This document shows, in pieces, positions 1 to 10,092 of a stretch of DNA of 27,395 nucleotides. The DNA is taken from the NCBI GenBank assembly GCA_900548215.1, contig URJI01000031.1, positions 1 through 27,395 on the forward strand, given 5' to 3'. The notes below the pieces were generated by a model. The model saw nothing but the letters and a program-made list of their open reading frames with translations. It was not told the DNA's origin and searched no databases. The DNA comes from an uncultured Coprococcus sp. GTDB lineage: Bacteria; Bacillota; Clostridia; Lachnospirales; Lachnospiraceae. The number at the start of each line of letters is the position of its first letter. The stretch's first letter is position 1. Position numbers and translations under genes: made by a program.

Positions 1-3000
1 GCGGTCTGATTTACATTCAGAGTATACGCCTTCTTTGCAAGTGACATACTCTTGACATTCGTGTATTCAGAACTGCTTATCACAGTGTGAAGCATCACAC
101 TTATGTCTACATACTTCTTTTTACCGTTCACATATTTGTACGCTCTTACCTGTGTCTTAACTATACCATATTCAGCAAGTGATTTGTTATTTATCTTAGA
201 TATGACTGTCCTGGTGTTTGCCGCACCTTTCACTACCTTTACCTTGCTATTTGAGTCAAAGTCCTTATAGCACTGCTGCATATAGATCTCATATCCATCT
301 GCATCGATAACCTTGCCCCATACAACCGCCAGTGAGCTTCCGGCTGCTTTTGCGTGGATGTTTCTGTTTATTCCATTTACAGTTTTTGCAGGTACCTTAG
401 CTGCAAATTTAGCATTTACAGTAATATCCTTATTTACTACCACCTTGCGAACCGTCTGCTTTCCTGTCACATTTCCGGACCATGTCCTGAGGACACAGTT
501 CTTTGCAGGCTTTGCAGTACAGATGATTGTTGAACCTTCCTTGATCTTTGATCCACTCTTCAATGTTCTGCCGTCCGCAGTCTTAACTGTGATCTGGCCA
601 TTTACAGTCTTTGCTATAGTCACACGGCTGTATCTGAACTTGAATGCAGCGCGGACACTCATATCCTTAGTAACTCTGAGTCTGACAGTTTTGCCTGTCT
701 TGCCCTTGGCATCTGCGGCCCAGGCTGAGAGATCACAGTGTGCATCAGGAACTGCTGTACACACAAGTATCGTGCCCTCCCTGACCGTATCTCCGTCTGA
801 TACCTTCCTGCCTCCGGCAGTCACTACCTGAATCTTTCCGTTCTGTACTGACCATATCTTAACCTTTGCATATCTAGGCTTAAATGCAGCTCCTACTGTG
901 ATGTTTCCGTCAAGAGTTTCTGCAAACGTGCTCTCAGCCTGATCTGCAACATCGTCTGTCCATGCATCGAAATCATAGTATTTGTCTGGCACTGCTGTAT
1001 ATGTGAGAAGTGTTCCTTCATCCACAGTCTGACCATTTGAAACCTCTGTTCCATCTTCCTTTGTAACTGTGATCTTTCCGTGCTGTGTATCCGCAATACT
1101 GACCGTGTACAATCTGACGGCGTCAACTGTAAATGTCATATTTTCTGTCACATTCTCAGATACCACTCTGTATGAACCGGATTCTGTGCCATCATCTGCG
1201 AGCACAGGTGTCACTGTCATAAGATTCTCTTCCTGTCCAGAAACAGCATCAGATACAGTTATACCTCTGATCCTCCATCCATTTTCAGGTGTGATCGTCA
1301 CACCGGCATCACCGTTTGCTCTCACCATATTGTCTATCACAGAGCCATCTTCAGCTCTGAACACAACATTGTCAGGCTGCTTTGTAAGCTCTGATACCGT
1401 GTAGGCCGCTTCACTTCCTGCTTCACCTTCTGCACTATTTGTCACCAGCTCATTTGCCTGGTTATAGTAACCTTCTGCAGGTATATAATAGCCCTTCCTG
1501 TCTACCAGCTCAGCACTTACCTCTATGCTGTTTGTCACATTTTTAAGAAGTATCTTATTTGTGAATCCAAAGTCTTTTCCAGATTCTTCCTTTACTACCC
1601 TGTCACCTCTCATGTATCTGACTGTCCATGACTGTATCATGTAGTCATCGCCAGGTGTGATCTCAAAACTTACATCTTTTCCGGAGCCAACTCTGACTGA
1701 ATTGTTCTCAGCATTTATGACTTTAAGCCCTGATTCATCTCCGTCCTCAGCCACGTATCCGGCTCTGATATCGATCTTGTCGTATTTCTTGACCGGATCA
1801 CTGTCCTTAAAGATCACATCGACCAGAAGTGATGGCGATACATAGGCATATACCGATCTGTCCTCCGTCAGATCATCTATCTGGTATGTGAGTTCTGTCT
1901 TATCGACTTCTTCTCCGTCAACTATCCAGTACTCTACTGTGTTATATACATCCCTTGGTCTGACTATCACCTTGAGATCTGCATGACGCTTTACCTTGAC
2001 CTCGCCTGATGCAATGTCGAGCTTTACACCCTCAGATTCTGCCTCTATGTCAGCAGTACCTGTTCCGTTTATTCCAAGTTTTACTGTATATTCCGGAATC
2101 TCCACAAACTTCACATACACAGCAAGGTCTGCATATACTGCGTGTGCGCTGTACTCAGACTGTTCCTGATTCGTTCCCTCTATGGCTTCTGTGCACTCAG
2201 GGTTCTTATACCAGCCCTCTATCATCTGGCCTTCCGCAGGAACTGCCGTGAAGATGACATCCCCGCCTGCTATCTGACTCTCACCGCTCACTATCGCCTT
2301 CTTGTCTGTTCCGTATACCGCAGACACCGTTCCAAGATCAGGATCATTTGCCGCAAATGTAATTACAGCCTTAAGCTCTTTCTTCGCAAAATGAGCTGTG
2401 ACATCTGTATCCGATGACACCTTGTCTATGACAAGCACATCCCCGTTAGGCTCGGATGCACTGTACTGCCTCTCACCCTCTGAAGTCCTGACCGTGTAGC
2501 CTGTGCACTCCATATACTGATCCGGTATTGCTGTAAACTTAAGCGTTCTGTCGCCTCTGATATCCGCAGATTCTCCATCAAGTGTTTCTCCTGATGTCAC
2601 GTTCTCTGCCTCTATCTGTCCATCTCCGTCCGCCGACCATGTTATCCTGTATACAGGTCTGTCAAACACAGCCCTCACGTCAACTCTCGTATCCTTTGGC
2701 ACTTTGTATGCAAATGTCTTCTCTGCCACACCCTGGCTGATTCCATTTACAAGCCAGTCTGCAACTTCATATCCTTCTGCAGCCGCCGCTGTGAATTCCA
2801 CATCTGAAGCAGCACCTATCATGTCTCCTGATTCGAGCACCAGCTTTGTAGATGTGATCATGGCGCTCACCTCACCTGTTCCCTCTGTCTCAGGGCCAAA
2901 TGTGAGTACATCACCAACCAGCTCAAGACCAGCCATAACTGTCACATCAGATGAATCTCCGGCAACCGTGATCTTAAGGGTATCATTTACTTTCTTGTCT

Positions 3001-6000
3001 GAATATAACTTTATATTCTCCGTCTCGCTTGTCAGCTTATGTCCATTTATGATCCATTCTTTTACATTGTATCCATCATCAGGTACAACCTTGAATGTGA
3101 TGACAGAATCTCTGTATATGTCTGTGATCTGCGCGGATTTGCTCGCCGTCGCATCACTTACGGTATCTCCTATCTGTATGTATGAAGGAAGATTTTTTCT
3201 TGACACATCTGCGCTTATAGAGCCGTGTGTCTTTCCTGACGTCTCTCCAGCAGAAGCCTTCTCTATCACCTTCAGAGAATACTCAGCCTTCACGGATGGT
3301 GTGATCTTTTTGTATGTGGCATTTACTGTCACATCCCCTGTAAATCCATCTGCCGGAGCACTCCACGTAAATGTGTATCTCTCTGTTCCGGACTCAGCGT
3401 CCGCAGTCTCAGCCAGTTTTCCTTCTCCGCTGTCCTCCGCAAGACTGAATACATCCTCTCCTGCATAATTTACCTTTATGTCAGCTATCTCATAATTTCT
3501 CTTCGCCGCAAATGTGAATTTCAGATCATCCTTACTTGCATATACGATACAGCCGCCATTTGCCAGATCAGAATCTCCTGACTTTGCAGTCATCTCTGTG
3601 TCATTTCCTGATGTCCACGACACAACCGGCTGTTTGTAGAAGTATACGACAACCTTTGTATCCTTGCCGAGATATTCAAGTTCATACCTCTGGGCATCAG
3701 CACCTTCTGCCTCAGCATCAACCTTCTCGCCATTTACCTCCCAGTATGCTATCTCATAGCCTTCATTTGGAGTTGCTGTAAATACTATGTCACTTCCCTG
3801 AAGCTGCTTGTCACCGGATGCAAGTGCGTCTGCACTTCCGTTAGCCACAGCATCTACCACACCAGCTGCATCATCATCCGCACCATATGTCACCTTGTAT
3901 CTGTTCGGCGCAGTGTACTTAACTGTATAATCGAGGTCTGAAGCTATATCATACACTGTCATCGTCCTGAGATCCGCTGATACAGTTCCAAGTTCCTGTC
4001 CATCTGCTGCTGACCATCCGTCGAGAAGAAGTCCTGACGGAACTGTAACCTGAATGGTTACGTTGTCGCCTCGGCTGACTTCATATATACCGTCTTCACC
4101 GCTCTCTATAATCACTGTGCCGTCAACTCGCTGAGCCTTGACTGTGACATCCACACCTGTTGTCACTGTAGTCTTTCCATCGCTTCCAACAGTTACAGGC
4201 GAGACTGATATTTTGAAATTCTGTGCCTCTGCAAAATATGCCGTGATAAGTGTATCCTCGCTGATCTCCTCTGCATCATATGTGAGAGATGTGTTATTTG
4301 TCACTCCATCTTCCGCGAGAACGGTCTCTGGAACTCCATCTTCTCCCGTAACAGTCCAATGATCCAGAACATATCCTGCTGCCGGAACCGCAGTGAGTCT
4401 CACCTTCTGTTCTATATGAATGTTTGCACCTGAACCGAACGATTTTCCAATTGTTCCATCCGTCACATAGTTTGCTTTGAGTGTTCCATGAGCCTCATTG
4501 TCAGGCTTGTATGTCAGCTTGTGATATACAGGCTCAAAGTTTACTGCTACATTCATGTTTGCTTTCAGCTTATCCATCTGGATCTGGTCATCGCTGCACG
4601 CCTTGCCACCGGATGTTCCACACTGTGGATCCGTAACTGTCTTTCCATTTAGTGACCAGCTCTTAACCTTATATCCCTTATGAGGAGTAGCAGCTAAAGT
4701 GATCGTTGAGTTCTCAGGGAGTCTTGTTCCACTGTCAACTGTGAGTCCGTCACTGTTTTCATTTCCAGGCTGCTGGTACTTGATTGAAACTGTGCCATGT
4801 GTATTTGCCGGTCTGGCAGTAACGGTGTACACGTTTCCTGTCAGTGTGTATGATGCCTTAACCAGGTTTATTATATATTTCTTCTCAAGTTCATTCATAA
4901 CCTGTGAATGCTGATCGCCCACCTTTACGTATACAACATCTATATCATATATACCCGGCAGCAGCCCACTTGCTCCATCTGATCCGAGCTCGTAATCCCG
5001 GTCTCTCTGAGGCATTATGTCGGTATCCCATGCCTTGAGACCTGTTATCACCGCATCCTCGCACTCTCTTACAGAATCATTTACACTTTTCTCTGTATCC
5101 TGGGCAGCTATCTCAAGCTGTGCCCTTCCAACATTTATATTCTTCTGAGTCTTGTCTCCGCCATTTGATGCCGTTATCTGGAACATTCCAATAGACTTCG
5201 GTATAAACACGCCGTTTGCAAGTTCGTATTTGTCTGTGTCCTCAAATTTTCCTGTCTTATTATTCTTTATCTTGACAGTGTATTCTGAATCGTCCGTGAT
5301 ATCCTGAAGCTTTCCTGTATTGTCGTATGACACTCTCTCCAGAGACATCTTCACTGAATCTCCATATCTTACATTATCCTGCATGGTCAGATTCATGTTC
5401 GTCTTTCCCTCAAATGAGGTATATATAGCCATCGAGTCAGATATACTGTCGTTGTACTGTTTGTTTCCTGCAAAGTATACATATACGTTGTATATTCCCT
5501 GTCCGGATGGCTCCCACTGTGCAGTATAGCAGCCATTTGCTCTGTCATACTTACCAGCTATACGCTTGCTCTCAGGTCCTGTGATGACAAATTCCACATC
5601 TCCCTGTACATCCTCACCTGACAGTGATTTCGGCTGACAGCTGAGTGTGATCTTGTCTCCTGTATATGTGACCTCTGCCCCTGTGGTCTCAGATCTGACC
5701 GTCTTGGTCTGATATACTGATTTGAGATCAGTCTGGACCACCTTGACAGTATCTGACACATTCAGAGTCTTCTTTGAAGTCATCGTAAAACTTCCGCTTT
5801 CACTATCTGCCACATAATAGTACACCGTACTGTCTTCACTTCCCGATGTGTTTCCGAGAAGATAGAAGTTCTTGCTGCCATCCTCTGATACCCATTTTGC
5901 GAGTATCCTGTCATATGTAACATCATCAGATGCATATGACACCTTTTCACCTGCATAGTCATCTGCATTTACGCTGGCCAGCTTGTAAGTATTGCCATCA

Positions 6001-9000
6001 ATATCTGCGATGAAATCTGATTCACTCACACCATATGCCGTGCCGCCCACATCAGATGCTTTAAATGTCTGTGATTCATCCACGTAACCATCGCTGTCCT
6101 TTTTGACGCTTACGCTGCATGGATAGTAATTCTCGTTACTATCTTTCCACATATAGTTTGTTCCGTCGCTGACAAGAATATATTCCCTGACTCCGGATGT
6201 TACTGTTATAAGATTTCTCTCCTTAGTCACGTTCTCCACCTTTGTAGTCTCTGAGCCCGATGCCCTGACTACGCTGCCATCCGACAGATCTTTATTCTCG
6301 GTATCGTTGTGCGCCAGAAGCATGACCTTGCTGTCCGCCTTATTTACAGTGAGTGTCGCAGTCTTGGTGTAGAGTGTGATGTCGTTGTAATAAACTCTGC
6401 ATCGATATTCGTTTCCATCCATTTCATCACTTACATCAGTAAGTCTGAGCGTAGGATTGCTGCCTCCTGTCGATACGCTTCTCCATCCATTATCTGTATT
6501 AACCTGCCAGTTGTATCCAACGCTCTGGTTTACTCCATCCCCATCATAATAAACCGCATTTGCCGCAAATTCTGCATTTCCACCCGCAAACGTATTTGTA
6601 TCATCAGGGTTCTTTGTTATATGGAAATTAGAACTGTCCTGAAGTGTCGTCGCGGTTGCCGGACGGCTGAACAGACTCTTTGAACCATTTGCCTGAAGAG
6701 CCCTCACTGCAAATGTGTAAGTCCTGTTGGAATATAGTCCCTTCACTTCATAGTCAGTAACTGTATATGGCACAACTGCCTTGCTGTTGTAATTACCTCC
6801 TGCATCAACGATACAGACCTCATAGTAATCTGCATCATTGGACGGTGACCACTCAAGACTGACACTTTTTCTCGTTGTGTCGACAACAGAAAGTCCCATC
6901 GGCATACGCGCCGGACGAACAACATTCTTAACATCATAGCCAATGACGAACACTGAATCACTGTCGCTGTTCAGCTTTGCAGTGTTCACTCGCAGCTGCC
7001 AGTCAAATGAGAAGCCTGTGCAGTCTGCCGGAACATTGTCCACCGTTCCACTGTATGTAACACCATTCGAGCTTACACGGGTGTGACCAAGACCCGCATG
7101 CTGGCTTGATGTCACACCAACGATGACCTTATTACCGAGTCCTCCGCCTCCGGCACCAAGCTTTTCGTTCGCCTCAATGAACACTTCAGTTGAATACTCG
7201 TTCTCATCAGTCACAGATATCGTCTGAGTCTGATCTGCACCAGAGCTGGCATTTACAGAAGAATAATTGTTATTTCCACCTGACTGATAGGCGTACTTTA
7301 ATTTACCTCCAAGAGTCTGGTATGTAGCAGGGTCTCCCGCTGTGTTATTCAGAATATTATTATATATCTCGTTGAGCCCCTTGCTCCTTCTTGCAACCTT
7401 GTCGTAATCTGCCACATCTATGATTGAAGTTGAAGGTCCGAGACATACCGGCATAACCACCGGCTCCCATTTTCTCGCAATCGGATCATATATGGAGTAT
7501 TCGTAATACATATATTTCAAACAGTACAGAACAACCTGATCAGAACCTCCACCTGCGGCATTATATGTTATCTCATATTCCGTTGTCTTTGTATTTGCAT
7601 ATTCAAAGCTTGCTCCATACGAAAGTTCAACCTCTACCTCACCTGCTCCGATGAGCTGGATCTCCGACGACACATACGCGCCAACTGATATTGACAAGTT
7701 AGCTGATACCGTGTTCGATGAACCTTTGCTTGTTGAATATGATGTTCCACCGTTATTTACATATTCATATACTTCCTGAACATCATCAAAATACGGACTT
7801 GCCTGAAGGATTGCATAGACCTCTGGATTTGTGTATACCGGATACTCTCCCTCGTACTTTAACCGCACACTGTCATTATCAATATCCGGAAGACACAGTG
7901 AAACAAATGTTCCATACATATCCTGTCTGCTGTTCGACTGGCATACTACACCCTCCTGACTGCTGTATGGGCTGCCGCCATCCATGGAAAATGTCGCTAT
8001 GTCCAGCCAGTAATAATCATCTTTATCATTGAGTTTCTTCTCTCTGTGCACTCCCACAACGCACACAAAACTCTGTCTGTAATTGTTCCCCTTGGCATCC
8101 TTATCGACACAGCCAACCCTGACATCGCCGATCCACACCTGATCTTTTTTCTTCTTGTCGTTGCCCTGATTGCGCTGGTCGGTACATATACTCATGCTTC
8201 CTATCTCCGAACCTGTTATTCCGCCATCTTCCAGTGAGAAAGCATATACCTCTGCGCCAAAAAGCACACTGTCATTTTCATTATTGCCGTTCATGCCCTT
8301 AAGGTCTGCACACGCAAGCGCCAGAGGTGCATTCACAGGTCTGTAATATTCGTTACTTTTAACCTCGTGATATTTCACGATTTCTTTACTCTTAGTCCCC
8401 AGGCTTCTCGTATGATAATCTGACAACACATAATTATCCGTCAGACTATCGTAGTATACGTATCTGTATGCAGCCTGCGTGGCTTCATATTCCCTCTGCA
8501 CATATTGAGAATTGCTCGAATAATATCCACCAACTATAAGTCCTGTGACCATGGCTCCTGATCCAGGATACTTAAACCGGCCAAATGCACAATTTGCAGC
8601 ATACATTCCATAGTTCTGTTTTCCGCCATCTGTGTCTCCAAGTGACACTTCATTCAGACCTTCTATAGGGACAAGTCCGCCGTCTTTATATGTATAGACG
8701 GTCATATGACCTGCCTTTGCCATGTTGTAATTCAGAACTGATCCAGATACGGCAACCGCGGCCTCATCCCGGCCATCCTGCTCCAGATCACCGCCGGCCA
8801 GAGTTACCACAGGAGCTCTTCCTATTCCATAATCACACCACGATCCACCCGCTCCACTTTCATAATTAGATGCAAGCCCGCCCGGTATGCTTATATTATT
8901 TCCCTTTGTGAACCTGCCATTTCCCTTGCCATAATATACATCGACTATGGCATAGCGTATGTTCTGATCGTTTATATTTCTATCCTCGTAAGTTCCACAG

Positions 9001-9839
9001 TATACGAGAAGATCTTCAAAACCATCTCCATTCAGATCGGCCTTTTCGATCTCAAACATCGCATCCAGCTCCTGCTGGTATCTTCTGATAAAATACAAAA
9101 GTCCATTGCCATATGTAGAATTCTTGTTTAAAGTAGGGGTAAGCGTAGCAACTGAAGATCTTGTACCATCAGCTGCTATCTTGAAAATACTCACATCTAT
9201 CTTTCCGCGGTACTCCTTGCCATCTATGACAGTTTTAATACTTTTCCATCCAGCTGGACTGAATACTTTATCTCCATGTACTCTTAGCTCCGCAACGTAG
9301 TTGGTTTTTCCGTCGCCTCCATCAAATGCAACGCTTGTCGCATACAGGCCGCTAAAACCATTACTGTCCTTTTTTAGAACATTTCCCATGTTGCTACTTA
9401 TGTTACTGTCTCCCGATCCGCCGTGTTCCACTTTCACATTATCTTCGCCAAGATCATAGAAACCATACGCTCCGTACAGATTGCCAAGGCTGCTGTTTAC
9501 CTTTGTAGTCCTGTCCTTGAAATCTCCAATCCTGTCAAATCCGTCTCGCACAGTGTACTTGTTTCTGTAATTGCCGTTTGCCGCAACGTATACCTCATTC
9601 ACCTCTGCAAATGTAGATATATTATCCTTGTCATACGGCACCGCAGCTTTGCTTTTGTCTATATCGGTGCTGAGACCCAGAGCTTTGTATGTACTCTCGT
9701 CAATCTCTGTCTCGACCACCGTCTTGCCTGTTTTCTTCGAGCTGTCCGCCGCGTATGCTTTTTGTCCGGGAATAAATCCGGACAGCATAGATAGCACCAT
9801 ACTGGCCGTCAGCGCCCAGCTTATCGCCCTCTTTCTCAT
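1..9839 (-). CDS. Giant secreted multi-domain repeat protein (adhesin-like), 3' end outside window
   Basis: The frame runs without a stop from ATG 9839 to the window edge, at least 3279 codons. The start has a GGGAGG ribosome site 8-10 bases upstream. Residues 1-30 are a signal peptide (basic start, hydrophobic core, AYA|AD cleavage), so the protein is exported. FG-GAP/VCBS-like motifs (DLNGDGFEDLL near residue 265, DLEQDGRDEAA near 347) are followed by a Ser/Thr-rich alternating beta segment (about 690-760). Then come an FN3 domain (about 977-1065), an Ig-like domain (1067-1165), a Big_3-like domain (about 1384-1470), about 15 divergent InlB/Flg_new-type repeats (about 1660-3142, with GY.v..W.vnG cores), a second FN3-like domain and the start of a Big_2-like domain (SMSLAKKAYTLNVNQTA). 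The architecture suggests a cell-surface adhesin or matrix protein. No anchor motif is visible because the C-terminus is missing. The ligand is unknown. The long open frames on the opposite strand are shadows. Confidence 0.93.
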   Translation of the reverse strand, partial: MRKRAISWALTASMVLSMLSGFIPGQKAYAADSSKKTGKTVVETEIDESTYKALGLSTDIDKSKAAVPYDKDNISTFAEVNEVYVAANGNYRNKYTVRDGFDRIGDFKDRTTKVNSSLGNLYGAYGFYDLGEDNVKVEHGGSGDSNISSNMGNVLKKDSNGFSGLYATSVAFDGGDGKTNYVAELRVHGDKVFSPAGWKSIKTVIDGKEYRGKIDVSIFKIAADGTRSSVATLTPTLNKNSTYGNGLLYFIRRYQQELDAMFEIEKADLNGDGFEDLLVYCGTYEDRNINDQNIRYAIVDVYYGKGNGRFTKGNNISIPGGLASNYESGAGGSWCDYGIGRAPVVTLAGGDLEQDGRDEAAVAVSGSVLNYNMAKAGHMTVYTYKDGGLVPIEGLNEVSLGDTDGGKQNYGMYAANCAFGRFKYPGSGAMVTGLIVGGYYSSNSQYVQREYEATQAAYRYVYYDSLTDNYVLSDYHTRSLGTKSKEIVKYHEVKSNEYYRPVNAPLALACADLKGMNGNNENDSVLFGAEVYAFSLEDGGITGSEIGSMSICTDQRNQGNDKKKKDQVWIGDVRVGCVDKDAKGNNYRQSFVCVVGVHREKKLNDKDDYYWLDIATFSMDGGSPYSSQEGVVCQSNSRQDMYGTFVSLCLPDIDNDSVRLKYEGEYPVYTNPEVYAILQASPYFDDVQEVYEYVNNGGTSYSTSKGSSNTVSANLSISVGAYVSSEIQLIGAGEVEVELSYGASFEYANTKTTEYEITYNAAGGGSDQVVLYCLKYMYYEYSIYDPIARKWEPVVMPVCLGPSTSIIDVADYDKVARRSKGLNEIYNNILNNTAGDPATYQTLGGKLKYAYQSGGNNNYSSVNASSGADQTQTISVTDENEYSTEVFIEANEKLGAGGGGLGNKVIVGVTSSQHAGLGHTRVSSNGVTYSGTVDNVPADCTGFSFDWQLRVNTAKLNSDSDSVFVIGYDVKNVVRPARMPMGLSVVDTTRKSVSLEWSPSNDADYYEVCIVDAGGNYNSKAVVPYTVTDYEVKGLYSNRTYTFAVRALQANGSKSLFSRPATATTLQDSSNFHITKNPDDTNTFAGGNAEFAANAVYYDGDGVNQSVGYNWQVNTDNGWRSVSTGGSNPTLRLTDVSDEMDGNEYRCRVYYNDITLYTKTATLTVNKADSKVMLLAHNDTENKDLSDGSVVRASGSETTKVENVTKERNLITVTSGVREYILVSDGTNYMWKDSNENYYPCSVSVKKDSDGYVDESQTFKASDVGGTAYGVSESDFIADIDGNTYKLASVNADDYAGEKVSYASDDVTYDRILAKWVSEDGSKNFYLLGNTSGSEDSTVYYYVADSESGSFTMTSKKTLNVSDTVKVVQTDLKSVYQTKTVRSETTGAEVTYTGDKITLSCQPKSLSGEDVQGDVEFVITGPESKRIAGKYDRANGCYTAQWEPSGQGIYNVYVYFAGNKQYNDSISDSMAIYTSFEGKTNMNLTMQDNVRYGDSVKMSLERVSYDNTGKLQDITDDSEYTVKIKNNKTGKFEDTDKYELANGVFIPKSIGMFQITASNGGDKTQKNINVGRAQLEIAAQDTEKSVNDSVRECEDAVITGLKAWDTDIMPQRDRDYELGSDGASGLLPGIYDIDVVYVKVGDQHSQVMNELEKKYIINLVKASYTLTGNVYTVTARPANTHGTVSIKYQQPGNENSDGLTVDSGTRLPENSTITLAATPHKGYKVKSWSLNGKTVTDPQCGTSGGKACSDDQIQMDKLKANMNVAVNFEPVYHKLTYKPDNEAHGTLKANYVTDGTIGKSFGSGANIHIEQKVRLTAVPAAGYVLDHWTVTGEDGVPETVLAEDGVTNNTSLTYDAEEISEDTLITAYFAEAQNFKISVSPVTVGSDGKTTVTTGVDVTVKAQRVDGTVIIESGEDGIYEVSRGDNVTIQVTVPSGLLLDGWSAADGQELGTVSADLRTMTVYDIASDLDYTVKYTAPNRYKVTYGADDDAAGVVDAVANGSADALASGDKQLQGSDIVFTATPNEGYEIAYWEVNGEKVDAEAEGADAQRYELEYLGKDTKVVVYFYKQPVVSWTSGNDTEMTAKSGDSDLANGGCIVYASKDDLKFTFAAKRNYEIADIKVNYAGEDVFSLAEDSGEGKLAETADAESGTERYTFTWSAPADGFTGDVTVNATYKKITPSVKAEYSLKVIEKASAGETSGKTHGSISADVSRKNLPSYIQIGDTVSDATASKSAQITDIYRDSVITFKVVPDDGYNVKEWIINGHKLTSETENIKLYSDKKVNDTLKITVAGDSSDVTVMAGLELVGDVLTFGPETEGTGEVSAMITSTKLVLESGDMIGAASDVEFTAAAAEGYEVADWLVNGISQGVAEKTFAYKVPKDTRVDVRAVFDRPVYRITWSADGDGQIEAENVTSGETLDGESADIRGDRTLKFTAIPDQYMECTGYTVRTSEGERQYSASEPNGDVLVIDKVSSDTDVTAHFAKKELKAVITFAANDPDLGTVSAVYGTDKKAIVSGESQIAGGDVIFTAVPAEGQMIEGWYKNPECTEAIEGTNQEQSEYSAHAVYADLAVYVKFVEIPEYTVKLGINGTGTADIEAESEGVKLDIASGEVKVKRHADLKVIVRPRDVYNTVEYWIVDGEEVDKTELTYQIDDLTEDRSVYAYVSPSLLVDVIFKDSDPVKKYDKIDIRAGYVAEDGDESGLKVINAENNSVRVGSGKDVSFEITPGDDYMIQSWTVRYMRGDRVVKEESGKDFGFTNKILLKNVTNSIEVSAELVDRKGYYIPAEGYYNQANELVTNSAEGEAGSEAAYTVSELTKQPDNVVFRAEDGSVIDNMVRANGDAGVTITPENGWRIRGITVSDAVSGQEENLMTVTPVLADDGTESGSYRVVSENVTENMTFTVDAVRLYTVSIADTQHGKITVTKEDGTEVSNGQTVDEGTLLTYTAVPDKYYDFDAWTDDVADQAESTFAETLDGNITVGAAFKPRYAKVKIWSVQNGKIQVVTAGGRKVSDGDTVREGTILVCTAVPDAHCDLSAWAADAKGKTGKTVRLRVTKDMSVRAAFKFRYSRVTIAKTVNGQITVKTADGRTLKSGSKIKEGSTIICTAKPAKNCVLRTWSGNVTGKQTVRKVVVNKDITVNAKFAAKVPAKTVNGINRNIHAKAAGSSLAVVWGKVIDADGYEIYMQQCYKDFDSNSKVKVVKGAANTRTVISKINNKSLAEYGIVKTQVRAYKYVNGKKKYVDISVMLHTVISSSEYTNVKSMSLAKKAYTLNVNQT

Positions 9840-9927
9840 AATTTCTTCCTCCCTTTCACTTAAAAAACTAACCATGAGCACCAGCCGTTTTAAGCTGCCA
9901 CATTCTGATATCAATAATATATTTACA

Positions 9928-9956
9928 ATTATAATTGCTATGTTTTTCCATGTACA
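9928..9956 (-). promoter_or_regulatory. Promoter of the giant surface-protein gene
   Basis: On the minus strand TGTACA (9956-9951) is followed by a 17-base spacer and a perfect TATAAT (9933-9928). It lies about 90 bases upstream of the ATG and just past the terminator of the ABC operon, so the giant gene is probably transcribed alone with a leader of about 80 bases. The -35 matches the consensus at 4 of 6 positions. No operator repeat was seen. Confidence 0.6.
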
Positions 9957-9999
9957 CTAACCAAAAGGCTAGTAACAGGCGTGAAAACAACTTTTTTGC

Positions 10000-10045
10000 A
10001 AAAAAATCCACAGAACGTACCGTCTATACTGTACGCCCTGTGGAT
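10000..10045 (-). terminator. Rho-independent terminator of the ABC transporter operon
   Basis: ATCCACAG (10006-10013) pairs with CTGTGGAT (10038-10045), and the stem continues as CGTAC/GTACG after a 2-base mismatch. Read on the minus strand it ends in a run of seven T (10006-10000). It lies about 50 bases past the permease stop. Confidence 0.85.
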
Positions 10046-10092
10046 CGTAATAAACATCTAAACTATTCTGTTACATGCCATATATGAAAGGA

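Noticed and set aside
2704..3468. Long plus-strand open frame opposite the giant gene (and several others in 300-9960)
   Set aside because: The minus strand is one continuous frame with signal peptide, ribosome site and recognisable domains. The plus-strand frames have no ribosome sites or family features and are shadows.
8700..9100. FG-GAP motifs as part of a Tc/SpvB/Rhs toxin
   Set aside because: No RHS/YD repeats or toxin core follow. The rest of the protein is FN3, Ig and InlB-type repeats.
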